Assembly: GCA_038363925.1 (NCBI GenBank)
Contig: JAQQWL010000004.1
Location: 2,356,001-2,420,000, forward strand
Source: Apiospora phragmitis
Lineage: Eukaryota; Ascomycota; Sordariomycetes; Amphisphaeriales; Apiosporaceae
Reading direction: 5' to 3'
DNA: 64,000 nucleotides
The notes under the pieces were generated by a model. That model searched no databases. It was given only the letters and a program-made list of their open reading frames with translations, and had not been told where the DNA came from. Positions 46,117-58,040 of this stretch are shown one piece after another. The translations under genes and the position numbers were made by a program. Position 1 is the first letter of the stretch; every line of letters starts with the position of its first letter.

Positions 46117-48981
46117 ATGTCGCTGAACACCACTCCCGTGCAGAGTCCCGCGAGTGACGTCTCGCCTAGATCGCAGCCCACGCCGAGACGGGGAGATTAT
46201 TTCGACGACGACGGCCGCCAGGCATCCCAGACGAATTCCCCGAACAATGCCAACAAGGACAATGCCGGGTCATCATCCAGGGCTGAGATCAAGGACGACA
46301 CGAGCGCTAGCAGCGCTTCGACGCCCGGCAACGAGACTGTCCCTAGCCCCGGTGCGGAAACTGCTCCTAGCCCCGGTAGTAGTGGCCCATGGCCGTTGTC
46401 TAGAAAGCCATCGGTCTCCAGCGTCAGTTTCCGGCAGCCTCATAACCCCAAGTTGCCGCAAGGATTGAAGAAACCCCATGGCAGTATCAGAATCCGGGAT
46501 GCATCGCCTCCGCATCGTCGGTGAGTTACTATTTCCTACTGTCTTCTTTTGCTTTTCCCTCCCCCATGTTTCTCTCTGCAAACCCCCAAATACATCATCA
46601 TGCCCTTGTCGAGGCCACTACAACACTCAATTGAGAAGTTGTTGTCCTTGTTGTGGACGATGAGGCTCTGTTTCGCTCCGAGTCGCTATTGCGCGTGGCA
46701 AGTTTCGAGCAAGATCAGCCTAAGCGACGTCGAATGATGTTAGCATCCCGCGGGATGACCCTAGGTCGGGCCACAACTGCACAAAGCTGCAAATGCGGCC
46801 CGCTATGGTCTCGACTCAAGAGAATTGGAGCTCTGCTCTTAGCTCCTCTGGAGGGGTTAGCTGCAAGAAGAAGAGCCACTCTCGGGGTTCGTCACTCCAG
46901 AGTCCAGAATCGTGTCGTGAGGGGTGCATCACATGGCCTGCCACACACACAAGCGAGTCCAAGCCATACAGCGTGTACCTGCACCCAAGTGCGGTATCCC
47001 TCACGTGCCTTTGCCGGGGAAGGTCCCCTCCACCCGCTACGCCGTTTGGATCGTGGGGATGGGTGAATGTGAATGGTGTGTCTTTTGACGGCTGTCGGCT
47101 GTCCGTCTCCATCCTTGATTGGATGTCATCTCGACTCGCATCCACGGGGCTCTCGGTGTTGTAACTCGTGCCGTTAAACTCCAGCTTATGCTTGCTGCGA
47201 TGTTGCGCAGAATTACACCCGTCGGGCTGCCTCTTCGATAGAACCCCCTCGACCCCAGATAGTCTTCGCTTGGCACTTGACGGCTCCCCGCCAATCCCAG
47301 CCTGCCCCTCTCCGAGTTTGACTCAGCGCTTGGCGATCCTTTTCGTTTCCCACCACCGCCAATCCCATTGGATTGCAACCTCTCCAGCGAGGTTTCGCAA
47401 AACATCTGACGATTGTCGACCTGACTTCCGTTGGCGTCACCGACCTGCCGCCAAGCTCATTTCACCTCCTCGCACCCACTTTCCCCGAACGGCTCAGTGG
47501 CTAGTCTTCCAAGCTGTCACCATTACATTACCTGCTCGTGTTCTGAAACTAGCATTTCTCATTTTCTCACAATTCGCATGCCTGCGCGAATTCGCCTAAT
47601 CGATGGCTGCCGAAACGCTGACACCTTCGTCTTCCCCGCATAGGTTTCAACAGCATGTTGGATTCGACAATATCGCCTCAAATGAACCTCCGACAAAAGA
47701 GAATCCGATATCACTGACTCTCAACTTTCGACATGACGGTTATCAGAAGACTCGAAGCAGTCGCACCTTCATGGTCGGCGTCGACGACAACTCGTATTCC
47801 GACCACGCTCTGCAATGGCTGCTAGACGAACTTGTTGACGACGGAGACGAGATAGTGTGTGTTCGTGTCATCGAAACGCAGAGGCCGTCAGACAAGTCGT
47901 ATCAGGATACCGCCAAACAATTGATGCAGCATATCCAGTCGAAGAACGTCAAGGATCTGGCGATATCTCTCGTGGTGGAATATGCGGTTGGAAAACTGCA
48001 TAATACGTTCCAGTCCTTCGTAAGTCTTACCAATCAAGGAACGACTCGGTGCTGCGGCGCATTATCCCCCTTTTCCGATACTGCAGCGACAGCGCTTATG
48101 CTGCTTCCTCGCACGCGGTAATGTCATTGCAATCCTAGCGAAGCCTGGGTGAGGCCACTTCAACCAAGTGGTGCAAGGCCATTGGTTTATACAGCGCTGT
48201 TGCTGCAGTTTTCGTGGGCGGGCAGTCGCAAAGTTTTGACTGAACATTGGGTCTTTTACTGACCTGCATCTTCCAGATCGCGATACACGAACCATCTATG
48301 TTAATTGTTGGCACTAAGGGACGGTCCCTGGATAGTGTTCAAGGATTCTTCAGTAGTTATAACTCTTTCTCCAAGTACTGCCTGCAATATTCGCCGGTAC
48401 CGGTCGTTGTCGTGCGTCCAAACGAGAAGCGCGAGAAGAAAAAGGCGAAGCGAGCGCAGGATCCTAGCCGTCATAGCTATCTGAGCATATTAGCCGGTCA
48501 ACCACATGAAGCAGACAGTGACAACAACAGCACTTACGAACTCGAACCTACCATCGGCCCCGACGAGGAAGCCCACCGTGTCGCGGTCGCTGTTGGGTTG
48601 CCTGCCGCATTCGACCCCACGATCAAACCTCTCGACATCGACGCAATACTGGCTCGGAGTGGTGGCAAACGTGCGGCAACTCCGACACCGGAGCCTGCTT
48701 CCATGGTCGATCAGACTGCCAGAAGCGAAGGGCCTCTCGCATCTGTCGCTAAGGAAGCAGGTGACCCCAGCCCAGAGCCTAGCCCGGATAGTGAGGGTGA
48801 GGACACAGACTACGAGGAAGTGTTTGATGTGACGAGCGGCGAGGAAGCACTCAAGAAGGAGCGATTGCATAAGATGGAGTCCAACGAAGGTGCGGCACTT
48901 AAGGTGATGCAAAGTCGGAAGATGTCCACGGAGTCAATCGACGACGAAGATGAAGGGGGCGCTAAAACAGGAAATGGGTAA
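46117..48981 (+). CDS. Universal stress protein (UspA-fold) domain protein
   Basis: Exons are 46117-46520, 47644-48019 and 48277-48981, joined in frame to 494 residues. The N-terminal 135 residues are disordered, Ser/Pro-rich. The UspA domain begins SRTFMVGVDDNSYSDHALQW and continues IVCVRVIE. The domain resumes after intron 2 at IAIHEPSMLIVGTKGRSLDS; the ATP-binding pattern G-2X-G-9X-G/S is seen only loosely (GTKGRSLDSVQGFFSSYNS). The strand CLQYSPVPVVVVRP closes the fold. The C-terminal 180 residues are acidic and Ser/Pro-rich (SPDSEGEDTDYEEVFD). Intron 1 is 1123 nt, ten times the usual size here. A second ATG at 47603 opens the same frame directly into exon 2 (MAAETLTPSSSPHRFQQHVG), so an N-terminally shorter isoform is possible. 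The role is probably stress or nucleotide sensing; exact function unknown. Confidence 0.8.
46521..47643 (+). promoter_or_regulatory. Unusually long first intron / putative internal promoter of the USP gene
   Basis: GTGAGT donor at 46521 and CGCATAG acceptor at 47643. The last 100 bases are pyrimidine-rich and lead to an in-frame ATG at 47603, 41 bases before the acceptor. The peptide before the junction in exon 1 (SPPHR) and in the alternative start exon (SSPHR) are near-identical. This is consistent with alternative promoters, or with a duplicated exon end. Confidence 0.5.
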
Positions 48982-49909
48982 GACAGATGGGAGCAAATTT
49001 ATTGAAGGATGTGTGACACCGGCCGGGGCCTTTCCATTTTGAACCGCCAAGCCTGCTAGGTACTCTTCAGTGCAGACGTGGTTTGTCATGGCCCTTATTT
49101 GCATGACCATGGAAACAGACGACTACAGTGAGAGAGGGGTTTGCCAAGAGAGACGTGGAACGTGTGGTTTACGAATTTTTGCTTGGTAGTCATGTTTTTT
49201 TCCTGAGCGAGGATAGGGACAAAGGGCTATGTATGATAGCCACATACACCAAAGCGTTGCGTTGCTTGCTACTTTCTGGACGGCGTTCCACAGCGTGCTT
49301 GTCTGAGGTCGTATCTGGGCCACGCCATGATTGACCAGTCTAGACAGATCTGAAGGTGGTATTGGTCACTCTTCTTTAAGGTTGTGTATGGATGTAGTAG
49401 CTGCTGCAATGCAAATGATATCCCAACTCACAAGCGAAAGGCTCTTCAGTTCGTCATTACCGTCGTACTGCATGCCACTGTTTTCTGGGGAGTATTGAAA
49501 GAATAGCCATGGCTGGGTGTAATATACTTGCTGCTCCTAAATGACTGTTCATAAGCATGGAGTCTGGAATACTGCAATCGGTTTGCCCTGTACAAAACAA
49601 AGTTGTAGTGGAGCCATCACTTCTTTTACGATGCTGCGATTTTGAAATGGAAGTGTATATCCAGCTTCCCAGCAGCGCTTCGAGAGCATATTCCGAGCCG
49701 TATGCAGTAGAAGTTGGATGACGTACAACAATACAACTAGCGAAAGTAGTAGCATCCGGCATAGGCTTGATAACAGATAACATTGACTGCAATTGCGAAA
49801 AAGACGAAGAACTATGCTTGAGAAAAGGATTGCTTTTGAAATGAGGTCTCCAGAGAGATATAGTGTAAATAGAAATGAAAAAAAAAAGTTTCGCATTATG
49901 CTATTGAAG
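48982..49909. other. Intergenic region after the USP gene
   Basis: Contains the 3' UTR of the stress-protein gene and the downstream flank of the tRNA gene. No ORF of interest is seen. Confidence 0.5.
49878..49887 (-). terminator. Pol III T-run terminator for tRNA-Glu
   Basis: Ten consecutive A on the plus strand, i.e. T10 on the transcribed sense, starting 22 bp past the tRNA 3' end. Runs of four or more T terminate RNA polymerase III. Confidence 0.7.
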
Positions 49910-49981
49910 CTCCCATACGGGGAATCGAACCCCGAGCTCCGCGGTGAAAACGCGGTATGTTAGCCGTTACACTATATGGGA
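49910..49981 (-). tRNA. tRNA-Glu (UUC anticodon)
   Basis: Read on the minus strand, the 72-nt sequence folds as a cloverleaf. The acceptor stem is TCCCATA/TATGGGA with discriminator G. The D-arm carries the A-box (TAGTGTAACGGCTAAC). The anticodon stem is CCGCG/CGCGG with loop TTTTCAC, giving anticodon UUC, which reads GAA (Glu). The T-arm is GGGGTTCGATTCCCC, which contains the B-box. No intron. CCA is not encoded, as expected for eukaryotes. Confidence 0.95.
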
Positions 49982-51033
49982 CTTATGTTCATAAAGCGTT
50001 TGTTGTTGAAGATTTGCGCACTATTAAAACTTCTATAGCGTTGCAATTTCAAGCAATAGACAGACTTCTTTGGAAAAAGCCAATTCATTTGCCGTTCGGC
50101 CAACTTCTGTCTACTTAATCGCGCTCCATTGGCACAACACGAGAGCGAGGATTGTACCGAATGAATGCTGCATCAGAGTTAGTGAAATGATGAAAACCAA
50201 AATTGGCAGTCGGTTTCCGGCGATGCTCAAGTCTGCTGTAATAGCCCAGACGATAGGCCATTTAATCAATTTCGTTGGTCGGGCCAGTCACCAAACCCGG
50301 TTGGTTCCAATCAATTAATAGTTTTTGTTCCCAAGCAATTACTTACTTACAGCGCCAGCGACATTATTTAGGGCTTGCAAACAGGCATCGCAAAGATGTA
50401 TGCATGCATCTAAAGACAAATAAATGTCAAGCAGACCAAGATTTGAAAAGAGAAGAGGCAGGAAAAATCGTGTTCGACCAACCCCGAGACTGTGAGAAGA
50501 CTGACTAAATAGTCCTGCGAGAGGCGATGAAGTCACCATACTACTCACTACTCGAATATAGTATGCATCGGAGAGAGTATACGAGCAACAATAGAGCAAG
50601 TGGCTGTGTAAAGCTTTAAATGATTGAATTGGATGATTCAGGGTACATTATTTCCAAAAGCCAGTCGTTTGTGGCCACTGATTCGTCTGCCAGTCTAGAT
50701 AAGGTAAAATATACATTGATGAGTATTTATACAACCACCACACATATACACGCACACACAACACCCCTTCCATGAGCCCTTCAGGGCGGGAAAAAACAAG
50801 GACAAAAAAACCAAACCTGCCGTAAGCTCGACTGCGCCGCCGCTATGAATGCTGATGCTACAGTAAAAAAAAAGAAGGGGAATGAAAACCCCCCATGCAA
50901 CCAGCCAAGTGTAATAACCAACCGATGCCCATATATCAAATACACACACTATATGAAGTTTTCATCCGGGCGAGATCGTTGATAGCTCATCCCAACGCCG
51001 ATTTCATCGTCTCCTGTCGTACACATTCACACA
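49982..51033. other. Intergenic region
   Basis: Upstream flank of the tRNA gene and 3' flank of the minus-strand gene that ends at 51034. No gene recognised. CA-rich sequence lies at 50740-50765. Confidence 0.5.
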
Positions 51034-52681
51034 TCAGTCCAAGCGACTCATTCGGACATCGAGGTACGCACCCAAAACGGAATGCTCGCTCTCGGACCGC
51101 GCGTGGTCTCGGGCGTCCGCCATCTTGGCCAGATGCTGCTGCTGCTGCACCGAGTTGGACCACGGCGGCTTGACCGGGATCCGCAGGTTGACCCCGTCTT
51201 CGTGGTCCACCGCGACAATCTCCGTCACGGGCGCCTCCTCCACCATGACCCCGGGGTACTTGTAGCCATAGGGTGGCAGTTGCCGCGGGCTGTGGCCCGT
51301 GTTGCTCTCTTCGACGATCACCTGGAGGGGTCCGCCGCCATCTGCCGTGTTGTTGTTGTTGTTGTTGTTCGACGCGAGTTGCTCTCCCCGTTGGTCAACC
51401 GTTTGCTGCTGCTGCTGTTGTTGTTGTTGGCTTTTGATCCACTTGGCCTCCTGCTCGGACTGGCACAGCTCGCGCAGGAGCGCGGCACCCTCGTCTCGGT
51501 CCTCCTCGCTGTCGATCGAGAAGCCCCAGGCGCGCAGGAAGTTGGCCTCGCCCCGGTAGTTCCTATGCAGCCAGAGGCGCTCCTCGCGCGTGTGTCTCGT
51601 CGTCTTGGCCGTTCGGGGCGTGGGGGGCACCACCAGTGACATCTTTGGGCCGGTCAGCGATGACGACCGCGTCAGGGAAGAAACCTGGCCAGATTGGCCT
51701 GGGATAGGCGGTGGCGGAACAGAAGATGGCTGTTGCGCTGTTGACTCCGCCGCCGCAGCTGTCGCAGGCTGTTGCTGTTGCTGTTGTTCCCCATCGATAA
51801 AACCTGGGAAATGGCAGGTAGAGGCCCAGAAGGCGGAGGGTTGGTCGGGGGGGAAAGGTTCTGGCGGATGAACCCGATTCGGCGCGCGGAGTCTTGGCCG
51901 GCTTTCTCGAGTAGATTGACGAGTCTTCTACCTCGCCCTCGGACTCGGACGGCGTGGAGTTGGGGAAAGGTCTCCATTTTGGCCGGCTGCTGGCTGTGTT
52001 GGATCTCGAGCGGTGTTTCGAGCGTTCCTTGATGTCGGCCACGGATTGGGATCGCCTCAAACTAAGCTCGGGCGAATCGTTGGACGCGACACTCGAGCTG
52101 GGAGAGACCGGGTTGCATGAAAAAGGATTAGGAGTAGGGGAAAATATCGCGGCCGATCCCCGGCTGTCCGAAGAAGATCCGGTCAGGGATGGGGAGAAGA
52201 CCGATTCTCCGTTTGACGCATCCGTATGCAGGGGGGACAGCAGTCTTTGGTGAGTAGGCGGGATCTGCACAGGGGCGGGCGGTTTGCCTTTGGACTGACC
52301 TAAGTTGAGCGGCGGAGGGCTCAACATGGAGTTTGTTGCCGAGGGCGGTGGTGATGGAAGCTGCTTCTCCTGATGGTCTTCCGATCCCCGGGTGGAAGGC
52401 GGCATGGGCGGTTCCGGAGGGGCCATGGTGAACCATTGTGTAATCGGGCGCTCATCCGTTGAAGTTGCATGCGAAACATCACTGATACGCGAACCGCCCA
52501 AATGAATGATTTCCGCGGGCTCATGCTTGCTGGTGTTACTGAAGAATAGCAATTGTTAGTAAAGGAGGAAATGAAGTTGACAAATGATTTTTGATATTTA
52601 GGAGAAAAACACTGCGGGTTCATACTGAATCACATACTTGGCCGTGGCGGCAGCGGTAGCATTGTTATTGTGCCATCTCAT
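51034..52681 (-). CDS. Low-complexity fungal protein with LWLHRNYRGEA motif
   Basis: Exon 1 is 52681-52638 (MRWHNNNATAAATA), intron 52637-52539 has GTATGT...TTCAG, exon 2 is 52538-51034. The frame breaks once, at the G7 run 51847-51853 (C7 in the sense strand). Removing one base joins SSARTFPP to DQPSAFWASTCHFPG and gives 515 residues. The first two thirds are Pro/Ser-rich (PPEPPMPPSTRGSE, SLRRSQSVADIKERSKHRSR), with several Ser-Pro sites. PolyGln, polyAla/Thr and polyAsn tracts follow. A compact segment (REERLWLHRNYRGEANFLRA then WGFSIDSEEDRDEGAALLRE) looks like the only folded part. No known domain is recognised. It could be a phosphorylated scaffold; this is inference. Confidence 0.6.
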
Positions 52682-55600
52682 CCATTTGGACCGTTGACTT
52701 GGCTCCCTGGCAAGCGGCATCCTGTTGTTGTGTGGTGTATTAGTCGAGAGTCTCTTGACGACAACAATGGCGGACACAGACTGTCGGTCGGTCGATCTTC
52801 AGGTGGAAGAGACGTAGGTCGATGTGGGCGGGCAGCACAGAAGACGGGAAAGGGAACGGGCGTCCGGCAGGAGTTTAAAGAAATAGATGCATGGAATCGA
52901 AAGACTCGCATGGGTTCATGTTCTTTGACGGGGTTCTGGTCGCGATAGCGCGGCTTGGCGGAGCTCCCGTGGACGGCTATGTCGCTCCAGGGGTGGTAGG
53001 GTGGGGGATGAGGACTAGGATAGGGACTGACTGAGACCGGGATGGGGGCCCAGGAGGCCGGCAGGGCAGGGCCTTGATGGGATGGGCCAATCAACCTCAA
53101 ACCCGACTAAGAAACTGTCATGACCAAATGAAGAGATTCTCGAGGTGAGCCCATAAGGAGGCCGCTGAGCGTGGGGAGTCATGTGCGGCGGTCCTACCAC
53201 ACAAGCCAACCAGAGGGTTGAATAAGGTTAATAGTCAGTCGTGATATACCGACCTACATCATCCGCAACGATTGAGTTGTGGCCTATTGGTAGTCTTATT
53301 GACATGGGGGCAAGCTAGTCGGTCGGCAATGCCCCCTAAACCACGGCCGTTGGACGGTACTACCCAGGCTTCGCGTCTTCACTCAGGGGTTGGGCCAGTA
53401 GTTCCGTAGTCAGACGGCCTTGATCAATCAATTTTCCCGGCCGATCGAAACCATGGTTGAATGCTAGCACGGCTTGCCATAAAGAGAGCCCATGCCCGGA
53501 CGGGAATTGCCCAGGACTGCAGCGTACATAAAAACGAGCAGATGCTGAACCATAGGTCTGGTACGGGGCCCCTTGGCAATAGGAGAAAGGGAAAGGCGGC
53601 TCCGCAAACCGTTATCCGTGCAAGGTACGTTACCTGGTTAGACCGACATGTTAAACGTTTGTGGTATGTTCTTTGCAAGCTGCGTTACGTGTATTGCCTA
53701 CCTCAACCAAGGAATTCCTGGAAGCTGGCGAGGTGGCTGAGAGAGTCATGGCAAGCAGAGCAGGTGGTCAATTCGCACAGAGAATATTGACGTCGATGAC
53801 GACGATGATGAGCCAGGCACCGGCCGCTCCCTGCATGAAAGAAGTCGAAAATAGAGTAACCTATTGGACGAATTCATGCGTTGGGGGGATAACGCAGGCG
53901 GGTGCGCAGTGCGCAGCGGACAGTGGACACCTGGGAGCAGCGCTAGACCCTGTATTTTCCGGTGTTTTCCCTCTTGCAACCTGTCAGCACATGTCTGTGC
54001 ATGGCGTTTCAGACTGATTATGAGCTGAGCATGGCCGAAGAAGAAAAGGCAGGACAAGAAAAACTAGAGATTGTCCCTAAAATAAGCGATGAGTGCGAAT
54101 AGGCAGTTGATCATGATTTATTTTCGGATTCGAGCAAGCTGACTCGCGCCGTCCAAAATGGCGAGGTGCAGGTGGAGAAGCTTTTGGCATTCAAGTGTTC
54201 CTTCCAAAGCTTCCAAAGCTTCCAAGCCTCTTGGCCGCTACTGCAGCGAGTGACCAACGACAGTAACGTATCACTGGGCAGCGAATAGATTTCCCGTTTT
54301 TTATCAAACGCATCGGCCAAATTATCTAAAAGGGTTACAGTGCTAAGAGGCAAGTGAGTAGGTAATTGGGCTGCAAGCACATCATCCAACTCCTGCAGCG
54401 ATTCGATGCGGCTGATCCAACCGTGACACCCGAGTCCGTGCTCGGGAGCGTATCCCGAGATTTTCAACGCGGCTCAAATGTCCAACAAGCAACCTAGTTC
54501 CTAGCAGCAGGTTAAACAAAGGAGACAACCACACAGACGTCTGTCGCGTGTCGTGGACCTAGACCTGATCCTTTGGTGAAATTAGTATTAGAAAGAAAGG
54601 CGGTCTATGTATGTATTGAGCCGAGGCACACAGTTTTATCTACTCGCTTCTTGCGCGACGACTCGTTTCCTCAACAATTGGTTCGTTTCAAACGGTTGGT
54701 CGTCGTCTCTCACTCGAGCCTGTCTCGACTCAAACGCAAATAAGTCGACTCATAATAATACTTACAGCATCTCATCACGGAGGAGCAAACAGCGCCTGGC
54801 AATCCGAGCGTCGTGTGATTAGCCCAATCATTACCCATATCAATTTGAGGAGCTGCAGATCATCTGGGGTCTGCCTTCACGTGGTGTTGCGAGCCAGACA
54901 ACCTCATCAACCGGGTAAACTGCTCGGGGCACTAGCAAGCCCTTCCTACCAATCTGCAACTGGGTCCTTCAGACACCATAAAATTTCCATATGGGTCATG
55001 GAGATTGGGCACTCGGAGGTTCATATACGATTCGGGCAGTGCACACGCTGCCGAAATTGTCTGCCCTGGGAAGCCGAGAATCCCAAGGAGCAGGAGAACT
55101 CCCCGATCGTAGATGGCAGGCCACCATGCTATAATTAGATGGCAATGCCAATACGAGGGTGTATGGGTTAATTAACTGCCTTCGGCCATTGGAGTGGATG
55201 CAAGTAGGTATTCTCCCAATACCCGGCTATGTTCCAAATCTCCAGTTGAGAGGACCTTTACCAGACTGCTGGAATGAACGATCTGATGAGGGCAGATTGG
55301 TATCTGATCCACCCAATCTTATCGAAGCCTACCAATGGAGAAGTGCTAGATTGAGTGTCACGCTCAGAGATTTTGAATGCTGGTGATGTTATAGTAGCCT
55401 ACTTACGTGGTCTGACCCAAGTCAGCCAGCCCCTTAACGGGCCGCATCCTACTTCGATATCCCGTAAACGTGTGCATTGCCACGTGTTGTAGATGACTAT
55501 GGTTAGAGAAACCCAGCTCGAAGCGACCACCACCTGGTGTTCGTACCTCCAGCAATCCAAGAAGGGATGTGCTGTTGATGAGGATAGTGATAGCCGTTGC

Positions 55601-58040
55601 TCGGTTCTTGCAATGGTGATCTTTTCACACACTCAAGTCGATCCGTTGCGGTTCGTAGGCTACCTAAAATTTGGGATGTATCATGGGCTTCCTTCCAAAT
55701 ATCATGTAAACATAAATGTCATTCTCATGCCTACTCTCTAACTACCTGCCAGTCTTGTAGGTGGGAATTACAATCGCCATGGGGAAACCGTTTTCCTCCG
55801 TATAGCGGATTCGCCCATAACATATCAGCCTTTCCCCTCCCTGATTACTGAACCATGTGAGCGAATGAAGATATAGTTAAATAACACATCATTCCATGTA
55901 CTCAATTGTTATTGCCATGCGCCGCAAAGATGGATACGCCTCTCATTACTTTGGGTTGTGATATCAATCTCAGAACAGTCTAGTGAGACGTCACTACTAG
56001 CTTGACGAGACGATGCAGTGGTCCATTCCCCTCAAGCGATGTTCTCGTTCGTAAAGGATGTGAAAATAATTCACAACCCGTTTTACATCCCAGCGTCCGC
56101 TGCTGTCACTCTGCTACAGATGTGTACGACAATGCAAATCGCAAACGACTCTCCAAATCCCCTCTACCAATTAAGCCGTTAATATAGTGCTCTCTATGAC
56201 TGACTGAAAAATGAATACAGCGCTATAGTCGCACACACGTACGTCTTAATGGTTTTTTTTTTCTTCGTCCTAAAATATCATATAAAACTGCCTACATTGG
56301 ATTGGATCGAGTTCAAAGCCTTCCTGTGTTGAACGAGTTGTCTGGATACCAAGTCTCTTGACAAACCAGCAGAAACGAAAACAGTACCAAGTATATCACC
56401 CCAATAAAACGGAAAGGCTATATTCTCCTGAAAGCTTCAGGCCATGGCTGACAACTACTCGATGGTCTGCGTTTATCATCCGCCATATTCTTCCCAATTC
56501 CCAAAACGCATACCTGAACAGCCGTGAATGCTACTAAAAATTCTCACACATCATGCGAACGAGTGATCCGACCAACCGTCACTCTCAATTATTGTAACCC
56601 TTAAACCTTTGTATGAGGCGAAGTGACCAACGAAAATAGGACCACCGACATCGCGGATGATCTTAAGCTTCACCAATTTGGCCCGCCAGGAACGAAAGAC
56701 TCACAGCGAGCATGCTACTAACCCCAGGTAAATGAAATCCAAAAGAAGCGTCGAGTTCACGGATGTGAAAGACAGCAACGGGATCCTGTCCATACCAAGA
56801 CAGGTATGTATATCCCTAACCCCTTAACACTATGGAAGCCGTCAATGGTTGAACCTCATCTTGTAGATTACATCATGTCTTTCGTGTTCTAGCTCTCTTC
56901 TATTCCCGTTTTCTGCCCACAGTCAACAGAGTCGAGAATATACGAGCTACCCTATTGCGATCTGCCACTTCGAGATCAAATAGGGGTAGCTCGTCTATTT
57001 TTCATGGCACCCACATGCTAGCAGTACCATTGATAAGCCAGTACACCCTATAATAAAACCTTTCCTGTCTTGTAGCAAACTCCCTCTCACGCAAGAGCGC
57101 TCTCGCACTACCACGAGGAGGATACGGTAAGTAGTTCCTCAGGCTCAATGCCAGCTGTCTGCCAGCTGCCAAGTCTACCTGGGTACTCGTTCCATTTTCC
57201 ATGACGGCGAAATCACTACACCTGTCGTGGATGTAATAAGTGATTTGAAACGCTTGATCTCCAGATCTCAAGTCTGAACCGATGACGAAAAAGCCAAGTC
57301 GTGAGAACGAACAATCGTAGTGACCCCCGTGACAGACATTGAAAATAGATTCGCAGCCGGTAAAACAATAAGCCGGGTAGCACCAAGAAGCTGCACGCCA
57401 AGACTTTCTAGACTCGGCCAAGAAGCTTCGATAAGATAAGACTGCCAAGACCTTCTAAAGTCCCGAGGCAGCGGGTGGCATTACATCATACCTTGTGATA
57501 GTCAGGAACAGAGAAAATGCGTGTCAGTCACAATGTTTCAAGTGTGCTCATGGAGAAAAGTATTGTTGTTGTTGTTGGTAGAACCAATTTGCTTTTGCAT
57601 TTGTTTCATGGTCCATAGGACGGCTCGTATTGTCATCGCTGACAAGCCATCTACCTGTGAGCTATATTCATTCCTCCCTTTTGAGATACCGCCAGTGTTG
57701 GTCCACTTCCTAGACCATGGGTATCTCATTGAATCCGTTCCTCCAAATCTTACATCAGCCATTTGCTTGATACGCATGGCAAAACCCCCCAAACCGAAAA
57801 TGTGTGTATCTCAAATTCCTCGGTAAACTCCTCAGATGTTCGTGCATGCTGCAAAATCCCACCATGGGATTTACCGAAAAAACGCCTCGTAGATGCCCTC
57901 GATGCTGTCGCTGGGAAAAAAAGCAGGATTCCGTGAGAATAACCATTTCATATACCCTCTCTGTGGAACGCCGATGGCCATGCAAATAATGACGAAAAAA
58001 GAAAAAGCAGAAGTAACGTATGCGTCTACACCCTAATCAA
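52682..58040. other. 5.4-kb gene-poor region between two minus-strand genes
   Basis: No gene assembled. Two minus-strand frames are mildly protein-like. One is 54111-54467, 118 codons, including LPLSTVTLLDNLADAFDKKR and a Trp-rich WKLWKLWK repeat encoded by a tandem CTTCCAAAG. The other is 57002-57448, 148 codons and Cys-rich at its start. Neither has a recognisable family or splice partner. The right end is the 3' flank of the cyclin gene. Confidence 0.4.
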
